Source: Coptis chinensis (lineage: Eukaryota > Streptophyta > Magnoliopsida > Ranunculales > Ranunculaceae). Taken from it: a DNA stretch of 64,000 nt. The DNA lies in assembly GCA_015680905.1 (NCBI GenBank), contig CM027383.1, positions 93,632,001-93,696,000 on the forward strand, read 5' to 3'. The position numbers and the translations under genes are program-made. A model generated the notes under the pieces. That model was not told the DNA's origin and made no database searches. It was given only the letters and a program-made list of their open reading frames with translations. Positions 37,480 to 50,519 of the stretch are shown here, one piece after another. Numbering within the stretch: the stretch's first letter is position 1; every line of letters starts with the position of its first letter.

Positions 37480-38695
37480 ATGGAAGCACAACTACAAGCT
37501 CTAGTAGATCAAGTCAAGTTTCTCTACGAATCATTTACCACGCTCCAGCAAGAGAACCAAGCTATGCACGAGCAAACCACCTCCAACACCAACAACCTGG
37601 CTCCTGACGCAATTGAAAATAATGCAGTCACATCCCTCACTACAACCACCAATCAACAACTGGAGGATTTCACTCAGCGGTTGAAGAAGTCAAGTGAAAA
37701 AGCCCGCGCAGCCCAGATCATACAAAAGATGCTCCAGTCATACAAAGTGTCACCATTCACCACAGAAGTCAGGGACAAACAGCCTCCCACTGACTTTATC
37801 CAGCCAAAGTTCCCATTGTACGATGGTAGCTCCTGTCCAGACCATCACATAGCTCGCTTCAGCCAAATCCTAGCGCTCTACAGTGCTCCAGACTATGACT
37901 ACCTAAAGTGCAAACTCTTTCTAGCCAGCTTGAAGGATGGAGCTATAGACTGGTTCTACACGCTAACTCTTGATTCAATCAACAACTTCGACAAGTTGGC
38001 CGAGACGTTCGCAGCAGAGTTCATCCACAACAGGGAGAAATAAGCTGACCTAGACACGCTGTTCCAGCTGAAGCAGGCACACGGCGAGACTATCCGCGCT
38101 TTCCTAGGACGTTTCAAAAAGGAATTCCTATCAATGGAACCAGGCCTCAAGGATAGCTTCGCAACCTCTGCATTCACCAACGCCCTTCTAGACGACTCCG
38201 ACCTAGCAGGATCTCTCATGTGCAACAAGCCAGAATGCCTAGACGACCTGTACCACAAAGTCGACAAGTACATGAAGTACGAAGAATGGATGGCCCAGCA
38301 CAAAGGCAAGAAGTCCTCACAGTCAGCAACAAACGGGGACTCAAAGAAAGCAACCAGTACTCAGGCAGCAACAAGGGTACCAACTCCCACAAGCCATCGT
38401 ACACCAAGAGAGAATTCTCCAATTTCTCCAGGACGCCAAGCCATATATCCTGAAAAAGATATATATAACACCTTACTTCAAACCAAACATCAACAAGGTG
38501 ATCGCCATATCAGGCCGTCCATACTACCACTTCCACAAACTCCACCACCATGACACAGATGAATGTTGGAGCCTAAAGCACTACCTCCAAGACTTAGTCG
38601 AAGAGGGAAAGTTGAAAGAGTTTCTGCCAGAAAGCGACCTCAGACATAAACTGAATGTCAACCGGAACAGAAACAGGAGCCATAGTCATGAATGA
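37480..38695 (+). pseudogene. Tat-like gag, with internal stop and frame shift
   Basis: The ATG at 37480 starts MEAQLQALVDQVKFLYES. A retrotransposon gag domain follows: FPLYDGSSCPDHHIARFSQI, LKDGAIDWFYTLTLDSINNF, then a TAA at 38041 where the frame otherwise continues (LDTLFQLKQAHGETIRAFLG, through 38330). In a shifted frame at 38498-38695, FHKLHHHDTDECWSLKHYLQ resembles the Tat gag zinc knuckle, with a Tyr in place of the usual first Cys. Gag packages the element RNA. This copy is broken at least twice. Confidence 0.75.
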
Positions 38696-38841
38696 CCTGC
38701 ACGCAGAATGAGCAGAAGCAGAACAACCCGACGATCTAAATCTTCAGGTCGGTCGAGGTATAACAGGCAACATCACTCCTCCGATCATGACAAGGAAAAG
38801 GTAATCCACATGATTACAGACACTTCCAGGGACGAGACCTG

Positions 38842-39306
38842 GTGCGGAAAAAGCGCCAGCCGCGTAGAACCGCAAAAGAAATCTACCACCTATCCCACAA
38901 AGCTGAAGTGATCACTCCTGCCAGCTCTCAATCTACTACCTCAATATCATTCACCGAGGAAGATCTCGACAAGGTGTGCCTACCCTATAATGATGCTCTG
39001 GTAGTGCACGTCAAGATCAACGGATGGATAGTCAAGCGGGTTCTAATTGATCCAGGCAGCTCCTGCAACATCATCTTCTACCAAACATACAAGGATATGC
39101 ACCTACCAGACTCGGTGATGATAAAGTCAAATGCACCACTTTATGAGTTCAATGGAGACCGCACAGATGCCATTGGAGACATCATCCTACCAGTCTCCAT
39201 TGGAGAAAAAGCTGACATGGTTAAGACCTCAACACGCTTCAATGTGATAGAGGTCAAGTCATCATACATTGCCATCTTAGGACGCAGGTGGATTCACAAG
39301 ATCTAA
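38842..39306 (+). pseudogene. Tat-like retropepsin
   Basis: An open frame with VLIDPGSSCNIIFYQTYKDM at the position of the aspartic protease active site; here it reads D-P-G rather than D-[ST]-G. It continues SVSIGEKADM-like and ends SSYIAILGRRWIHKI, the conserved ILGR-W ending. The DPG form also occurs, as I recall, in other plant Tat copies, so inactivity is not certain from that alone. Context is gag upstream and RT downstream. Confidence 0.7.
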
Positions 39307-39504
39307 GCAGTTCCATCAACTTTACACCAAGTCATGCGGTTCTCCGAACCCCGAGGCATCATGGAGCTTAGAAGCAACCAACTAGAAGCTCACAGATGCA
39401 ATCAAGTAAGCACAACAACCAACGCCAAAACTCAAGTCGTCTAGACAAACGACATCGCAAAGCTGCAAAATCCTCAAACTTTCAAAATTTCCAAAGATCA
39501 ACAA

Positions 39505-39877
39505 ATGCACAAGCTCGGGGGAAAGCAAGCGCAAGTCGAGCCAGGAGGGAAAGTCAATTTGGGCACAAATGACGACCCAAAAATTGTTTATGTAGAGGCT
39601 GATTTAGACCCCAAGCTCAAGGAGCAACTGTCAATTTTTTATCTCTCAATAAAGGTGTGTTTGCTTGGTCGTATATCGATATGCCTAGAATCGACCCTCA
39701 AGTTGCTTGCCACAAATTAAATGTAGATCCAACTATAAAGCCTATCAAACAACGACCTATGAAACTAGCACTCAAATTTAAAAAAGCCACCAATTAAGAG
39801 ATAGAAAAGCTCAAAAATATTGGATTCATCAGAGAGGTCGAATACCCGACCTGGTTAGCTAACATTGTAGCCATTCT
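39505..39877 (+). pseudogene. Reverse transcriptase, N-terminal part
   Basis: After a frame shift near 39640 the plus strand reads FAWSYIDMPRIDPQVACHKL, IKPIKQRPMKLALKFKKATN, a stop, then EIEKLKNIGFIREVEYPTWL and ANIVAIL. This is the standard start of the Tat-type RT. The reading stops at 39877, where the solo LTR begins, and resumes at 52441. Removing 39878-52440 restores ATT CTT GTT CCT AAG in frame. Confidence 0.85.
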
Positions 39878-42800
39878 GTCACACCCCAAATTTCCAGAAA
39901 ATTAAAAATAGAGAATTATCCAAGATATAATTATCTCAATCGTCACCCTATTCAATCATCTGAAAACCCAGGATGAAATGAAACCATAATAACATATTAT
40001 CAACCACGATATTAAAATCTGAGATCAAATTTAAAACCAAAAGGAACAATCCTTCAATCACATTATTAAATTACAAAAAAAAACTAACCAACTCTATTAC
40101 ATCTGTCTCAAAACAAAACCGTGCACTTCAGAAAAACTTAAACCAGAAGACTCCAAGAGCAACTCCAACTCACGTGTCCTCATCCACTGCACTCCACCAT
40201 CTATGTTTCCAAGAACACACCCACGTTGCAAAACAAAGCAAACATGGGTCAGCAAATTGAATTTGTTGGTATGAGTAAGACTAAAAATATAAAATAGTAT
40301 AGCAGTATGTTCAATCTTTCAAATCAAGAAATATACTATTACAATCATTTCAACTTAGAAGACAATTTAGTTCTCGTATTCTCAAAACGGCATGCAGTTT
40401 CTTCCCAAGTAAGATTTCAACCCCCAATATACATTTACAAGAAATCTCATATAACAGTATTCATCATTCTCATTTTCCAAAATAACTCACAATATAATTT
40501 TCACTTACATTCTACTTATTACATACACATATGATAACTTATTTAAATATGAGTTTGATACACTTTACCTTTAAGTCAGCACGTCATCTTAGGGTAGGAC
40601 AATATCTCTGCATAAAAAGTTAATAAGTCATATCCTCCTACAAAACAAAGTTAGATTTCCCAAACGTAATCGTTTTCTAGTATACGTCTATTTTACTCTC
40701 ACTGCAACCATCATAGGTATATATAATCTGACATAATATATCGCCAATATTAACATTTATGTCACACCACCATATCCATTATATCATAATATATCACCAA
40801 TATTAACTAACATTCATATCACCCCACCATATCCATCATATCACGCTAACCATATTCACATTCCTTCGTAAGAAATTATATGCATAATATCATAATATAT
40901 CACCAATCATATCTAACAACTCGCTCATACTTAAAGCCAATATTTTTCTTTAAAACCACTCGTCTACATATGAGAATGAGGAATTATATCACAACTAGGG
41001 AGTACATGCATCCCTCGTGAGTATCAACTCACACAAACCACATAAATATTTCTCATAAGAAATCATATACATCATATGCAATAACTCCATCACACGTAAA
41101 ATCAATATTTTACTTTGCTTATTAATTATCTCGTTGACTCATTTATTAAAAGACACAGCCCAACCTTTAGTTTCTACTCCACGATTTGCACTTCACACAT
41201 TTGCCAAATCACACATATCTGTGTGTCTCACTCACATCGAGTACCACTACAAGACATATGTCCCAAGTGGGGATATTGCCTCCAGGAAATATATCTTCAT
41301 CTTGTAAACTCGTAACTTGTGAGTCACAACCATCTCTGGGCTTTCCATACACATAATCATAAAGCCTCTTTTGGGCATAACAAAATATCAGATCATTCAT
41401 GGCACATTCAATGAATACCTTGGGTCATTCCCTCCACATTCAAGAAATACCCATCATAACACTAATAGGTCATTCATGGCATATTCAATGAATACCTTAG
41501 GTCATTCTCGCCACATTTAAGGAATTCATACTTACATTCTCGTACACTCAAGGAATACAGTCCACCCGCAAGGCGAATACCTTAGTTCCTCTCTAAGTCA
41601 GCTTTACACATGACATCATTAGTCTTAAATATTTCCTTTCATTTCTTTTCATCAAAGAGGCGTGGAGAGATCTAAAAATATGGGCAACACATTAAATTTT
41701 CACCGGACACTTTTACACCGGATTTTAACACTCAAGAGTTCTTATTTATTATAATATTTTCGTTACAAAACAAACATCGTCTCAAATAATAGAATCATTA
41801 CTAAATATTCCAAACACAATAAATAATCAACTCATCTCATTATCAATTATATAAATCATAGATATCAAAAGGTTCAATCAGGAATAATGTATTAGTTAAA
41901 TGTCTCGTAAATACATTTTGAACAACCACAATTACATACACAATTAAGTACTAATATTGTACACATATAGTTATCACAATAACTAATAACTAATAACTAA
42001 TATATAATATAATGGCTGGACTTTTGCTCAAAGCTGTCTACGTATCCAAATCTTTCAAGGTTGGAATCAAGCCTTCGTAGTTCTTATCAGCCACATAGTC
42101 AAAGTCAAAGAATAATAAAAATTCATGCTTTAAGGTTGCACACTTCATTTCCCTTTCATTCCTCAATTATATATACTAGCAATATGCACGTGCATGCACG
42201 TCTTAAGAGCACAAATATGAAATCAGTAAATTTTCATTGATGCTTTAAACTTAAATTAAACATAGGTCAGATGCTGAGTTACATACCCAAATACCCATTT
42301 AGCTATACTATGAGCGTTATAATTAGATTTACTTTGAACCCAAAAACTCAAAACCATAAAATCACTTGAAAATACTCTTCAAAAAGCTTTTTGAATGCTA
42401 TTATAGTGGTCTTCTAATCTCCATGTCGCATCGCTATCCCCATCGCAAAAAAGCTTCATGAGCTTTTTTGGTTATCACCTATTACCACCGTGTGTTGGTC
42501 AGATGCAATATTTTTGCTAACAGTTCTGCTAATTCTCCTCCCTTAAACTCTGCTTGCATAGCATTATGACACTTGAACTTGCTGTACATTGCACCTAGAA
42601 GTCGTCCATCATGTCCTTTACATAAAGTTGTCGTTGCTCCGCTGTTTGTACCTTAGCATAAGAACCCATCAAAATACATATTGCAGACCAATTACTATAT
42701 AGTGCTTGCTCATCAATTTCAAATGTGTTTGATATCTCTGACAAATAATCATTAATCAAGCAAAAAAAAAATGCTCATTAAAAATAGACTTGTTATCCGA

Positions 42801-42934
42801 GTTTATTAAGAGAGATGGCTTAGGTCTACAATATACTAAAGCACTTTGTATCCAAAGTTAGTTAAGTGTGTGCTTACAATACAAATCTTCTAAAATCTTA
42901 TTGTAGTACTTCTTCCTCTTAATTGAATTGAAAA

Positions 42935-43460
42935 TTAAATTAATTGAAATCGAGAACGGGGAGAAGAGAGCTTACCCGGTTGGTAAGTACAGTGAGAGAT
43001 GAAACCCTGACTCTTAAGTGATGCAATTTGAGTGTAGAACTGGTAGGTCGGTTGCAAATCACTTAAAGCGTACTCCTGAACTGGGCAATTTAAATAGTAA
43101 ATTTGGCCTTGCTTGGCTTTTGCCCAGCTTGGCTTCTGTCCAACTGTACATGCAAAGATTTCTGGAACTGCTGGAAGTAATGGATTACAAATTGCACTTG
43201 ATATAGCTTCAAACACGTCCTCATTAGATCTGTCATCTCCAAATGGAACACAAGCAGATCTTACACTGGCTAGGATGAGGGGCCTACATCAATCATGAAT
43301 GATCGTACTAATAGATTGTTTAATCAAAATCTCGCAAAGTAGTACCTAAACCCACCAACACTTGCATATTAACTATTCCAACAATCTCCAAATGGCCAAT
43401 AAGCTTCATCACATACGCTCCGATCGAATCCATCTTGTTTCTGCAGATAAAGGAAATTCA
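42935..43460 (-). pseudogene. Unidentified captured gene piece
   Basis: The minus frame from about 43265 reads SACVPFGDDRSNEDVFEAIS and on through PAVPEIFACTVGQKPSWAKA to 42935. Just upstream, about 43460-43340, MDSIGAYVMKLIGHLEIVGI is also open. The composition looks like real protein, but I do not recognise the family. It may be one host gene captured in two pieces. Confidence 0.35.
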
Positions 43461-43851
43461 ACTTTGGTAAATAATAAACACAATCGATCACATCGCATAA
43501 TTTACAATTGAGTTCTGAAAATTTAACTACTGATTCACGTTATCTGAGTTGGTCATTTTAATCAGTTTTTGTTTATGGCCCAAGTATCGCTAAAAAGTAG
43601 TCTAAAGCCTTAAGGACAAAATATGAGCAAAGCAGTTCTAAAATTCGTGCTCACTTTACTTGGGAGGTCATAATAGTTTGAACTATCAATATTTGTTGGG
43701 GTATTAAAGAAAAAAAAGTGAAAAAACGAATATTCTTACAACTCTAAAAATTCTTAAGACACACGAGCTTTCTATAATCCCGCTAATGTTAAGACAAAAG
43801 CATTTGGCGCTCTTCATTATCCTCTACTTGGGACTGCATCATTATGACTAC

Positions 43852-44710
43852 TTATTCCCATCTCCTCAAAGCAAGGAGCTCTAGTTCAGATTCAAAAGTA
43901 GGCATGTCTTCTTCATGTAAAGTTACCCATGCTTAAATCCCATCACCAATCTTTGTATCCATAACCACAATAAATTTCTCATGAAGCAGACTAAGGACTG
44001 ACCCATATGGGATTTTACCACTCAAAAAAATCCACTTCATAGTAAGGGCACCTACACCAACCACTAAATGATGAGACCAATGGCTCTGCAGCACAGTATG
44101 CACCAAGCTGGTCTCTAAAACAATTAGGAAAAAAAACTCTAAGATCAGGTTGTGCTTTCTTTATATATTCAGCTTCAATCTTCTTGATAGACTCATTCAA
44201 ACATTGTAACTCTGCAGTCACAATGAGATAACCAAAAGAATGTTGAGACAATGGTGGACTCATCCTATTACGCAACTTCACAAGTAAACTTGTCATAACT
44301 AATTTTATCGTCGGTCCAGGTTGTGACTTAGCCAGGTTAGTGATACATCGCAATAAGAGTGCCATCACTGCCTCCATACACGTGTTGGGCTTATCATGTA
44401 TAACTCACTGGCGGATTCAATTTTAAGAGCAGCTAAGCCAACACGTCAAATACAAAACTCTTACTGACAACTTCTTGATTGCGCTTCCAGTGTGAGGTAC
44501 CCATAAAGAGGGCATTTATCTAGGAGGGAAGAGCGACTCTTATCGAATTCAACATCGGAGACACAATGGTTTTATCATACACATGACAATTGGCTGCTCA
44601 CGTATTGGTTACAGTATTAAGAATTGCTACATTAGCAACCTTATGTGATATAGATGATTACACGCGGCAATCACCATTCCACCATATAATCAAATGTGGT
44701 AACTTGAACA
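43852..44710 (-). pseudogene. BAHD acyltransferase fragment (vinorine-synthase-like)
   Basis: Read down the minus strand: VQVTTFDY and GGMVIAACNHLYHI (about 44710-44640); ILNTVTNT, stop, AANCHVYDKTIVSPMLNSIR; then MEAVMALLLRCITNLAKSQP (44377), RNRMSPPLSQHSFGYL and SGWCRCPYYEVDF. The last is followed by an altered equivalent of the family's DFGWGKP motif and a tail GDGI, stop, AWVTLHEEDMPTFESELELL ending at the TAA at 43852-43854. This order matches the C-terminal two thirds of BAHD enzymes, which transfer acyl groups from CoA thioesters. The catalytic HxxxD region is degraded. Three or more stops and shifts are present. Confidence 0.75.
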
Positions 44711-44731
44711 GCAAATAACTCCATGCCCAAG

Positions 44732-44811
44732 ACTCATTAACATGTATACTGAGTATCTTATTGTTCCACACACTCATTAACATGTATACTAAGTATCTCA
44801 TTGTTCCACAC
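44732..44811. repeat. 40-bp tandem duplication
   Basis: ACTCATTAACATGTATACTG at 44732 recurs at 44772 with a period of 40 and two substitutions. It lies at the start of the BAHD fragment inside the Helitron. Confidence 0.9.
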
Positions 44812-46299
44812 TCGACAAAACATTTAGTCTTGCTATAATTAAAGAGCAGTATAAAGAACGGTGCTGAAGAAAAACCTTCAAATAAAGAATTACAACCAAC
44901 AATATTTAAAAGTAATAAAATCTTAGTAGATTGGAAATGAAACAATGAAAGAAACAGGGTAGCATGAACAAATAAAATTTGGGAAAAAAATTAAAACATA
45001 TAAGAAATATTACCGTTGATCCAAGGAGTGAATCTGAAAATTGAAGAAGCATAAACCTTAGGTGTGGCGACATGAATTTGAAACTTAATCTAGTGGAACC
45101 CATAAAAGTGCTACAGTAACTACGCAACACAATTCCGAAGCTTTTGCAAAACCAACTGAATGTTATTACATAAATCTATACCAAAATTAGTTCGTAGTTT
45201 TTGCACTAAGGGCTCAGATAAGAATGTTCCCTTTTGTATAATCTTTGAAACTAAAAAAGACATGCTAAATAAAGCTTGGATGTCAAAAGCAATTATATAC
45301 CAACAAAATAAAAAGTTCAAAGCGACTACAATCTATCAAAGGCAACTATGCAAATAAAAAGACTATAGACAGGAAAAAAAGAAGTGAGACATACCAATTT
45401 CAAAAGTAATTTTTCCGCTCCATTTTCTTCTCTCCGTCCTATTGATTTTCTATTCATTTACATCTACCATGGCAATTTCACACTCTCTTGATCATAACAC
45501 CTACATTAGGAAGGTAAGGGGAGCAAGCATTGGAATACTCCAAGTGACAACTTATTTATAATTATGCATTGATACACTTTATCATTCTTTAAATTTAACA
45601 ATTACAAAAGCTAAAGTAGGTGCTCACAATGAACTTGAATAAACAAGCATGGAACCTTAAATCAATGCATATGCATCCTTTATGTACGTACCCACAATAG
45701 GTTGCATCTGTAAATTACGATCAACCATAATAGTTTTTTTCGTCTAAACAAAAATAAGAAAGTGAACTTTAAAATTTATGGAATTGTTTCCGTTATGTTG
45801 ATGGGATTGTATTGTTTGTTTTACCTGACCCAAGACATGTTCAAAGTATTTTATGAAAATTGGAAAAATAATGAAAAGTAGAAATAGGAGTTCGAAGCAA
45901 CATTTTATGGAACATAATAATGAGTGCATTCATCTGGAATGGTTTACTTTGAGTTGAGTTACTGTAAAGGTTAAGCTTAATCGGTACTATTTGAATCATC
46001 AATGTTCCCCGGGTGCTTGTTGATTCTCACCAGAATTTCACATGAATTAGGGAATTAGACAAACGTTTTAATTTGAATGTACATAGCAAAGATTAGTTAA
46101 TTAAAGTTAGAAACTATGGTCTGACATACACATGCAATGAAACTCTACGAAACTATATATAAGAAAGATTTCAATAGCATTTGAAATAGAATTAAACTAA
46201 CAAAAACGAAGGTACCTTAGTTTGCATTCATAGGTTATCCTCAAGTCCTCAAGTACACCCCAGTGTCTCCAATCATATAAATCCAATAGATTGGTAGGA
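44812..46299. other. Helitron interior between captured fragments
   Basis: No recognisable gene or repeat. Short minus frames (for example 44906-45130 and 45120-45320) are hydrophobic but unlike any family I know. Confidence 0.4.
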
Positions 46300-47793
46300 A
46301 AGTCTGTGTTTAATGAGATGGGGAATTAAACACAGTGAGGGCCCTATTAAGAACAACGATTTTGCAGCAAGCGCAGACAATGGAACATGGTCTATTACAC
46401 TTGACGACTGCCCGAAGCTAACCATGTATCCACAAGTCTTCAAACATGTCAGTGATCCCTGAAAAAACGTACATCCAACATAAGAATCCAAAATCGGTAC
46501 AATAAACAATTTCGGTCGCGGGTATACACGGAAGCATAGAAAACAATTTCGTTCAATTGTCCTCATGTAGTCATTCGTCAAGTAACACTCAATATGAATG
46601 TTTTACAAACATTTTCTTTTTTGGAACATGATAAAGTTCCAATAGATAAGAATAAATACTCACGGGCTAACAGCTCTTCCCAATCTCCCAATATAAAAGT
46701 CAATACAGAATGTAAAAGTGGTAGGTCTTTGCCTATTCAAAATCCCTTTTATAGTAACACTAATCAGTTTATTGTCTAAAACACACAGATTGTTTCCATG
46801 TATGTTTTCTACAAAGTCTACATCATAATGTATCTTTTATTACAGAGCCTACCTGGAATGTATCTTTTCCTAGAGAGTTGTAGACAACATCAACTCCTTT
46901 GCCCGATGTTATCAAAGTGACCCGCAACAACAAAATCCTTTTGAGTGTAGATTATGATGTGGTGACATCCATCTTCTTTGGCTTGAGCTGCCTTCTCTTC
47001 TATTGATACAGTTCCAATTACATGGCCAAAGGGCATTTGCCTCTTGGCACAAAAAAGATACTTGACTCCTCTAGTCTGCTTTGCATGAATAAGGACCGTG
47101 TGTCCAAATTCTACCTTCATAAACATAAACCACACATCTTAGAACAAAAGACCACTAACTAAACAATCTAGGGAAAACATTTATGAGGAGAGCACTACAA
47201 GCAGAAACAATTCATTTTCTTGGGATAAACATCAAACATTACTCATTAGTATGTATGTACCGTAAAATTGTGAAGAAAATTCACTATTCATTTATAGTAC
47301 GAATTTCCAAACAGGGGAAAATGAAACAATTGGTAAAATAGAAACATATAATATTTATTACATGGTTCTTTTGGGAATGTGTACATTAAAGAATTCATAC
47401 ATTATGTTCCCCATCTAACATCTATCTCTTTTGAAAACATTTGAGGTCTTAAAACCTTAGGTGGACATGTCCTAGTGCTATTAAACTTCATGATTTTCCA
47501 ATGAGCTCTTGCAATTGAAGTTAAAATAAAGTTTATGGTACCAAATGACTGAAATTATAAACAAACCTTGAAGCATTGGCGAAGTAAGAACCAAGCTGCC
47601 ATTCCCTTAAGCATGACAGAAGCACCAACAATAGGATCTATAGAAGATGGGACAGACACCACGACACTTGCAGGAAGGATCTGTTCTTCAGTGTATGAAC
47701 CCATTGGATTTCCCCCATAAGCAACAACATCTCCAACGCTCCTTCCAGTTAATCCAGGACCAACGGCTGTCATCGTCTCAACTGCTTCTCTGC
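46300..47793 (-). pseudogene. Quinone-oxidoreductase-like (zinc-type ADH superfamily) fragment
   Basis: Three exon-like pieces on the minus strand, in order. 47793-47567: TAVGPGLTGRSVGDVVAYGG, MGSYTEEQILPA and ASVMLKGMAAWFLLRQCFK, then GTTTGT. About 47117-46856: GHTVLIHAKQ, IGTVSIEEKAAQAKEDGCHH and, after a one-base shift, ITSGKGVDVVYNSLGKDTFQ. 46459-46300: GSLTCLKTCGYMVSFGQSSS and VPLSALAAKSLFL. These are the central parts of an NADPH:quinone reductase-like protein. The cofactor loop (usually AAAGGVG) is replaced by KQTRGVK, and the N-terminal and last exons are missing. It is captured inside the Helitron and non-functional. Confidence 0.8.
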
Positions 47794-48237
47794 CTGATTA
47801 AGGGAAGAGAAAGACCTGTCAACAATTTAATCTCACCCTACACTTTCATTTGCTTTTTATTGTTTTTGCTGCAGACGCATAGTATCCACTCTATAGTTTA
47901 GCCTTTTTTTCATTTCAAAAATACAACTTCAACCACCTATGCCAAGACAGATATAATAAAATAAAGTTGAGAAATGCGACAAATTTCTCCTCTCTCAGAT
48001 CTTGAAAGCCTACAAAACAATGAAAAACAAAAAGGATCTTAAGCAATCTAAATCTCAACATATCAAAAAAAAAAAAACTAAATGAAAGAAGCATCGAGAC
48101 ATCGTGGTACTTTGATTTGGGATTTCTATATAATAAAATTGGTTTTTTTTGTTTGTTCTTGACGAAGAATTGGGATTGTTTTGAACATGTCGCGTTAACT
48201 TGAATATTACCATGTACATAATACCTTGTAAATAAAT

Positions 48238-48244
<7 letters not shown>

Positions 48245-48279
<35 letters not shown>
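48245..48279. repeat. A-run of about 35 bases
   Basis: A simple homopolymer inside the Helitron. It creates artefactual poly-Phe frames on the minus strand. Confidence 0.95.
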
Positions 48280-48283
<4 letters not shown>

Positions 48284-49812
48284 CATCTCATTCAAAGCAT
48301 TTGAGCAACCATTGCTAATGAATTCACATTGAGTAGCTCAATTTTCTTCTATGTGATTCTTTCGGGTTTTAATTGAACGATCATAAGAAACCCTACTTAT
48401 ATTTATTCAGTATTTTTCGTACATATTTATGGGATGGTATCCTTTTTTTTCTGTGAGTAGAAAATGCCTTACCACTGGTGCTTGATGGAATTCTCATTGA
48501 AAAATCTATTTTCGTGGGCATTTTAGCTAAATCACTATGATCTCGTGAGAAGTGATTTCTTGCCGCAAAGGGTATTTTCATATAAGTTTTATAAACAATC
48601 TATTGTAGAGTAGGTATTGAAACTCCTTTTAGTTAAACATTATAAAAATCTAAACATTGAAAGAAAACAAAATATATAATCTTGAAGGTTTTAATAGTCC
48701 TCGGTGAGGCTCAAACTCAAACTCAAACTTCATTTCAACATCACAGTATAACAAAACTCGTCCATAAAGAAGGAAGACACGCACAACAAAAATTTGTTGT
48801 AACATTGAAATAAAAATATAAATATAAATAGGAAGACGTATTTATATACCTGCCAAAACACACTAACAAAATTATCCAGACCACTGCACTTATCCAATTT
48901 GGTACCTTATAGGAAACCCAAGGCTGACACGATAAACAAATAGAACAACGCATATGTGTTATAGGCTTTGTATTTTTACAAAGATGAACAACACAAAATG
49001 ATAATTCCCTTGTAGATCGGTATCAACTAATTTAATCTGGAGGGTTTTAATCATCATTGTTACAAAACGATAACAAATTGATAGATTTTGAGGCCTTGCA
49101 AGGTGTTTTTTTTTATTTATAAGCGCATAAAAACTCATCATTGAGGAGCATCTTTGAACCACCAATAGAACTTCTTTTCATCACTATTTCCCGAAAAAGT
49201 ACATCGACACTTTTAAATCATCTAGGATGACTAACATATAGCTTACTTGGTTTTAATTAGTATCTGACAAATGTATGCTAAATGTTTGTTTTGGAGATAA
49301 ACGTATGAAACCATGGTATCATTCAGTTCAAATCCAATGGGTGGTTCGATTCCAATAAAACTAAGAAGAAAAAACAATAGATAACCTTCAAGAATGCTTG
49401 CGATAATGATAGAGCGAGAGATAAAGTCAATTTGACTTACCGCCCGAGAAAAACGTAGTAATGTATAAGTCAAGCACGGTTGCTGCCATCCACCTGAGAA
49501 AGATTCACACACGTAATCAGACCAAACCAAACATCGGATGTTAAATACATACTCATAACAGATGCAAAATTTTAACAGAGAAAGAGAGGAGAAATTGGAT
49601 GTACCCATTAAAAAAATTATTTGATAGAGTGCGAGAGGTTTCTACTTACTCAACTGAAATTGGTTTGTGTTTTGTTGATTATGGACTGATTGATCAATTT
49701 CTTCTTCTTTTCTTGTTGTGTAATTGGAACCAAGAGAGCACCCAAATCTGAATAGAAGCCGATGAGATTGGAGTGAGAAACTTGACTTTTGTGGCAAAAC
49801 ACAGATTAACAG
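48280..49812. other. Helitron interior, nothing recognised
   Basis: A/T-rich with short frames only. It probably includes intron or promoter sequence of the captured reductase gene, which would lie upstream on the minus strand. Confidence 0.4.
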
Positions 49813-49968
49813 GATGTTAGGCATGATGATCGCAGCCTCAAATGCCTATCTTCACGGGAAGAATGAAGCTGAAACTGCATATCGACTTATCACTGAAGGA
49901 TTTGTCGATGCGAGAAACCGGTGGGATCATCTACCAAAGGAAGCCAAGGCAGAGATTGAAGCTTCGTA
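49813..49968 (+). pseudogene. Short coding-like segment, unknown
   Basis: A 51-codon plus frame containing MIAASNAYLHGKNEAETAYR and GFVDARNRWDHLPKEAKAEI, ending TAA. Its balanced composition and higher GC differ from the surrounding A/T-rich DNA, so it looks like a piece of a real exon. No family assigned. It is opposite in strand to the other captured fragments. Confidence 0.3.
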
Positions 49969-50496
49969 AGGATTGATAACCGCCTCGCTCAAATACCGCC
50001 CGGTCGCGATCAAATCTCTAGCTAAAGCAGAAAAAGGATGTTAAGAAACAAAAAGGCCTACCTGAATTGTCTTGGTGACTGAAGGCTTGGTTGAGACGTT
50101 CGATTATTTGTGGGAGAACTCAATTAGAAGAGAGAGAATGATAGGCGATATTATTGCATTTTCTCTGTTTGCAAAATAGGGGAGCCGTAAAGTGGAAGAG
50201 AGACGGTTGGTTTGTTGAATTTAATTTCATAAAAGGTAATTATTTGGGCAATCAATGATGGGTAAGTGGCGAACAATTGAATAGGAGCTTATAGTTGATT
50301 TCGACCTGAATTTACACATCGTCCTTAAATTACTATATAATCTTGAGGGTATAGAGGGTAGTAAATTATGAGATGACTAAGTAGTCCTTCTTAAAGGCAT
50401 TGAATAATTGATTTTAATATTTTATTAAGGGCATTTCATGGTAGAAAAAAGGTTGGTCTAATTTAAAGGTCCATGTTAATTATGGTATACTATACT

Positions 50497-50519
50497 AATA
50501 TATATATATATATATATAT
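50497..50519. repeat. (TA)n microsatellite at the presumed Helitron 5' end
   Basis: Uninterrupted TA repeats follow TATACTATACTAA. Plant Helitron 5' ends are often TA-rich, and expansion here may have obscured the TC terminus. Confidence 0.8.

Noticed and set aside
40680..41600. CRISPR-like spaced repeats (CATTCATGGCACATTCAATG and ATATCACCAATATTAAC)
   Set aside because: The spacing and repeats are irregular, they recur within plant LTR sequence, and there are no cas genes; they are LTR-internal repeats.
42163..42195. Palindrome ATGCACGTGCATGCACGT as a transcription-factor site array
   Set aside because: Its position next to CTAG with T at the insertion side fits a Helitron 3' terminus better.
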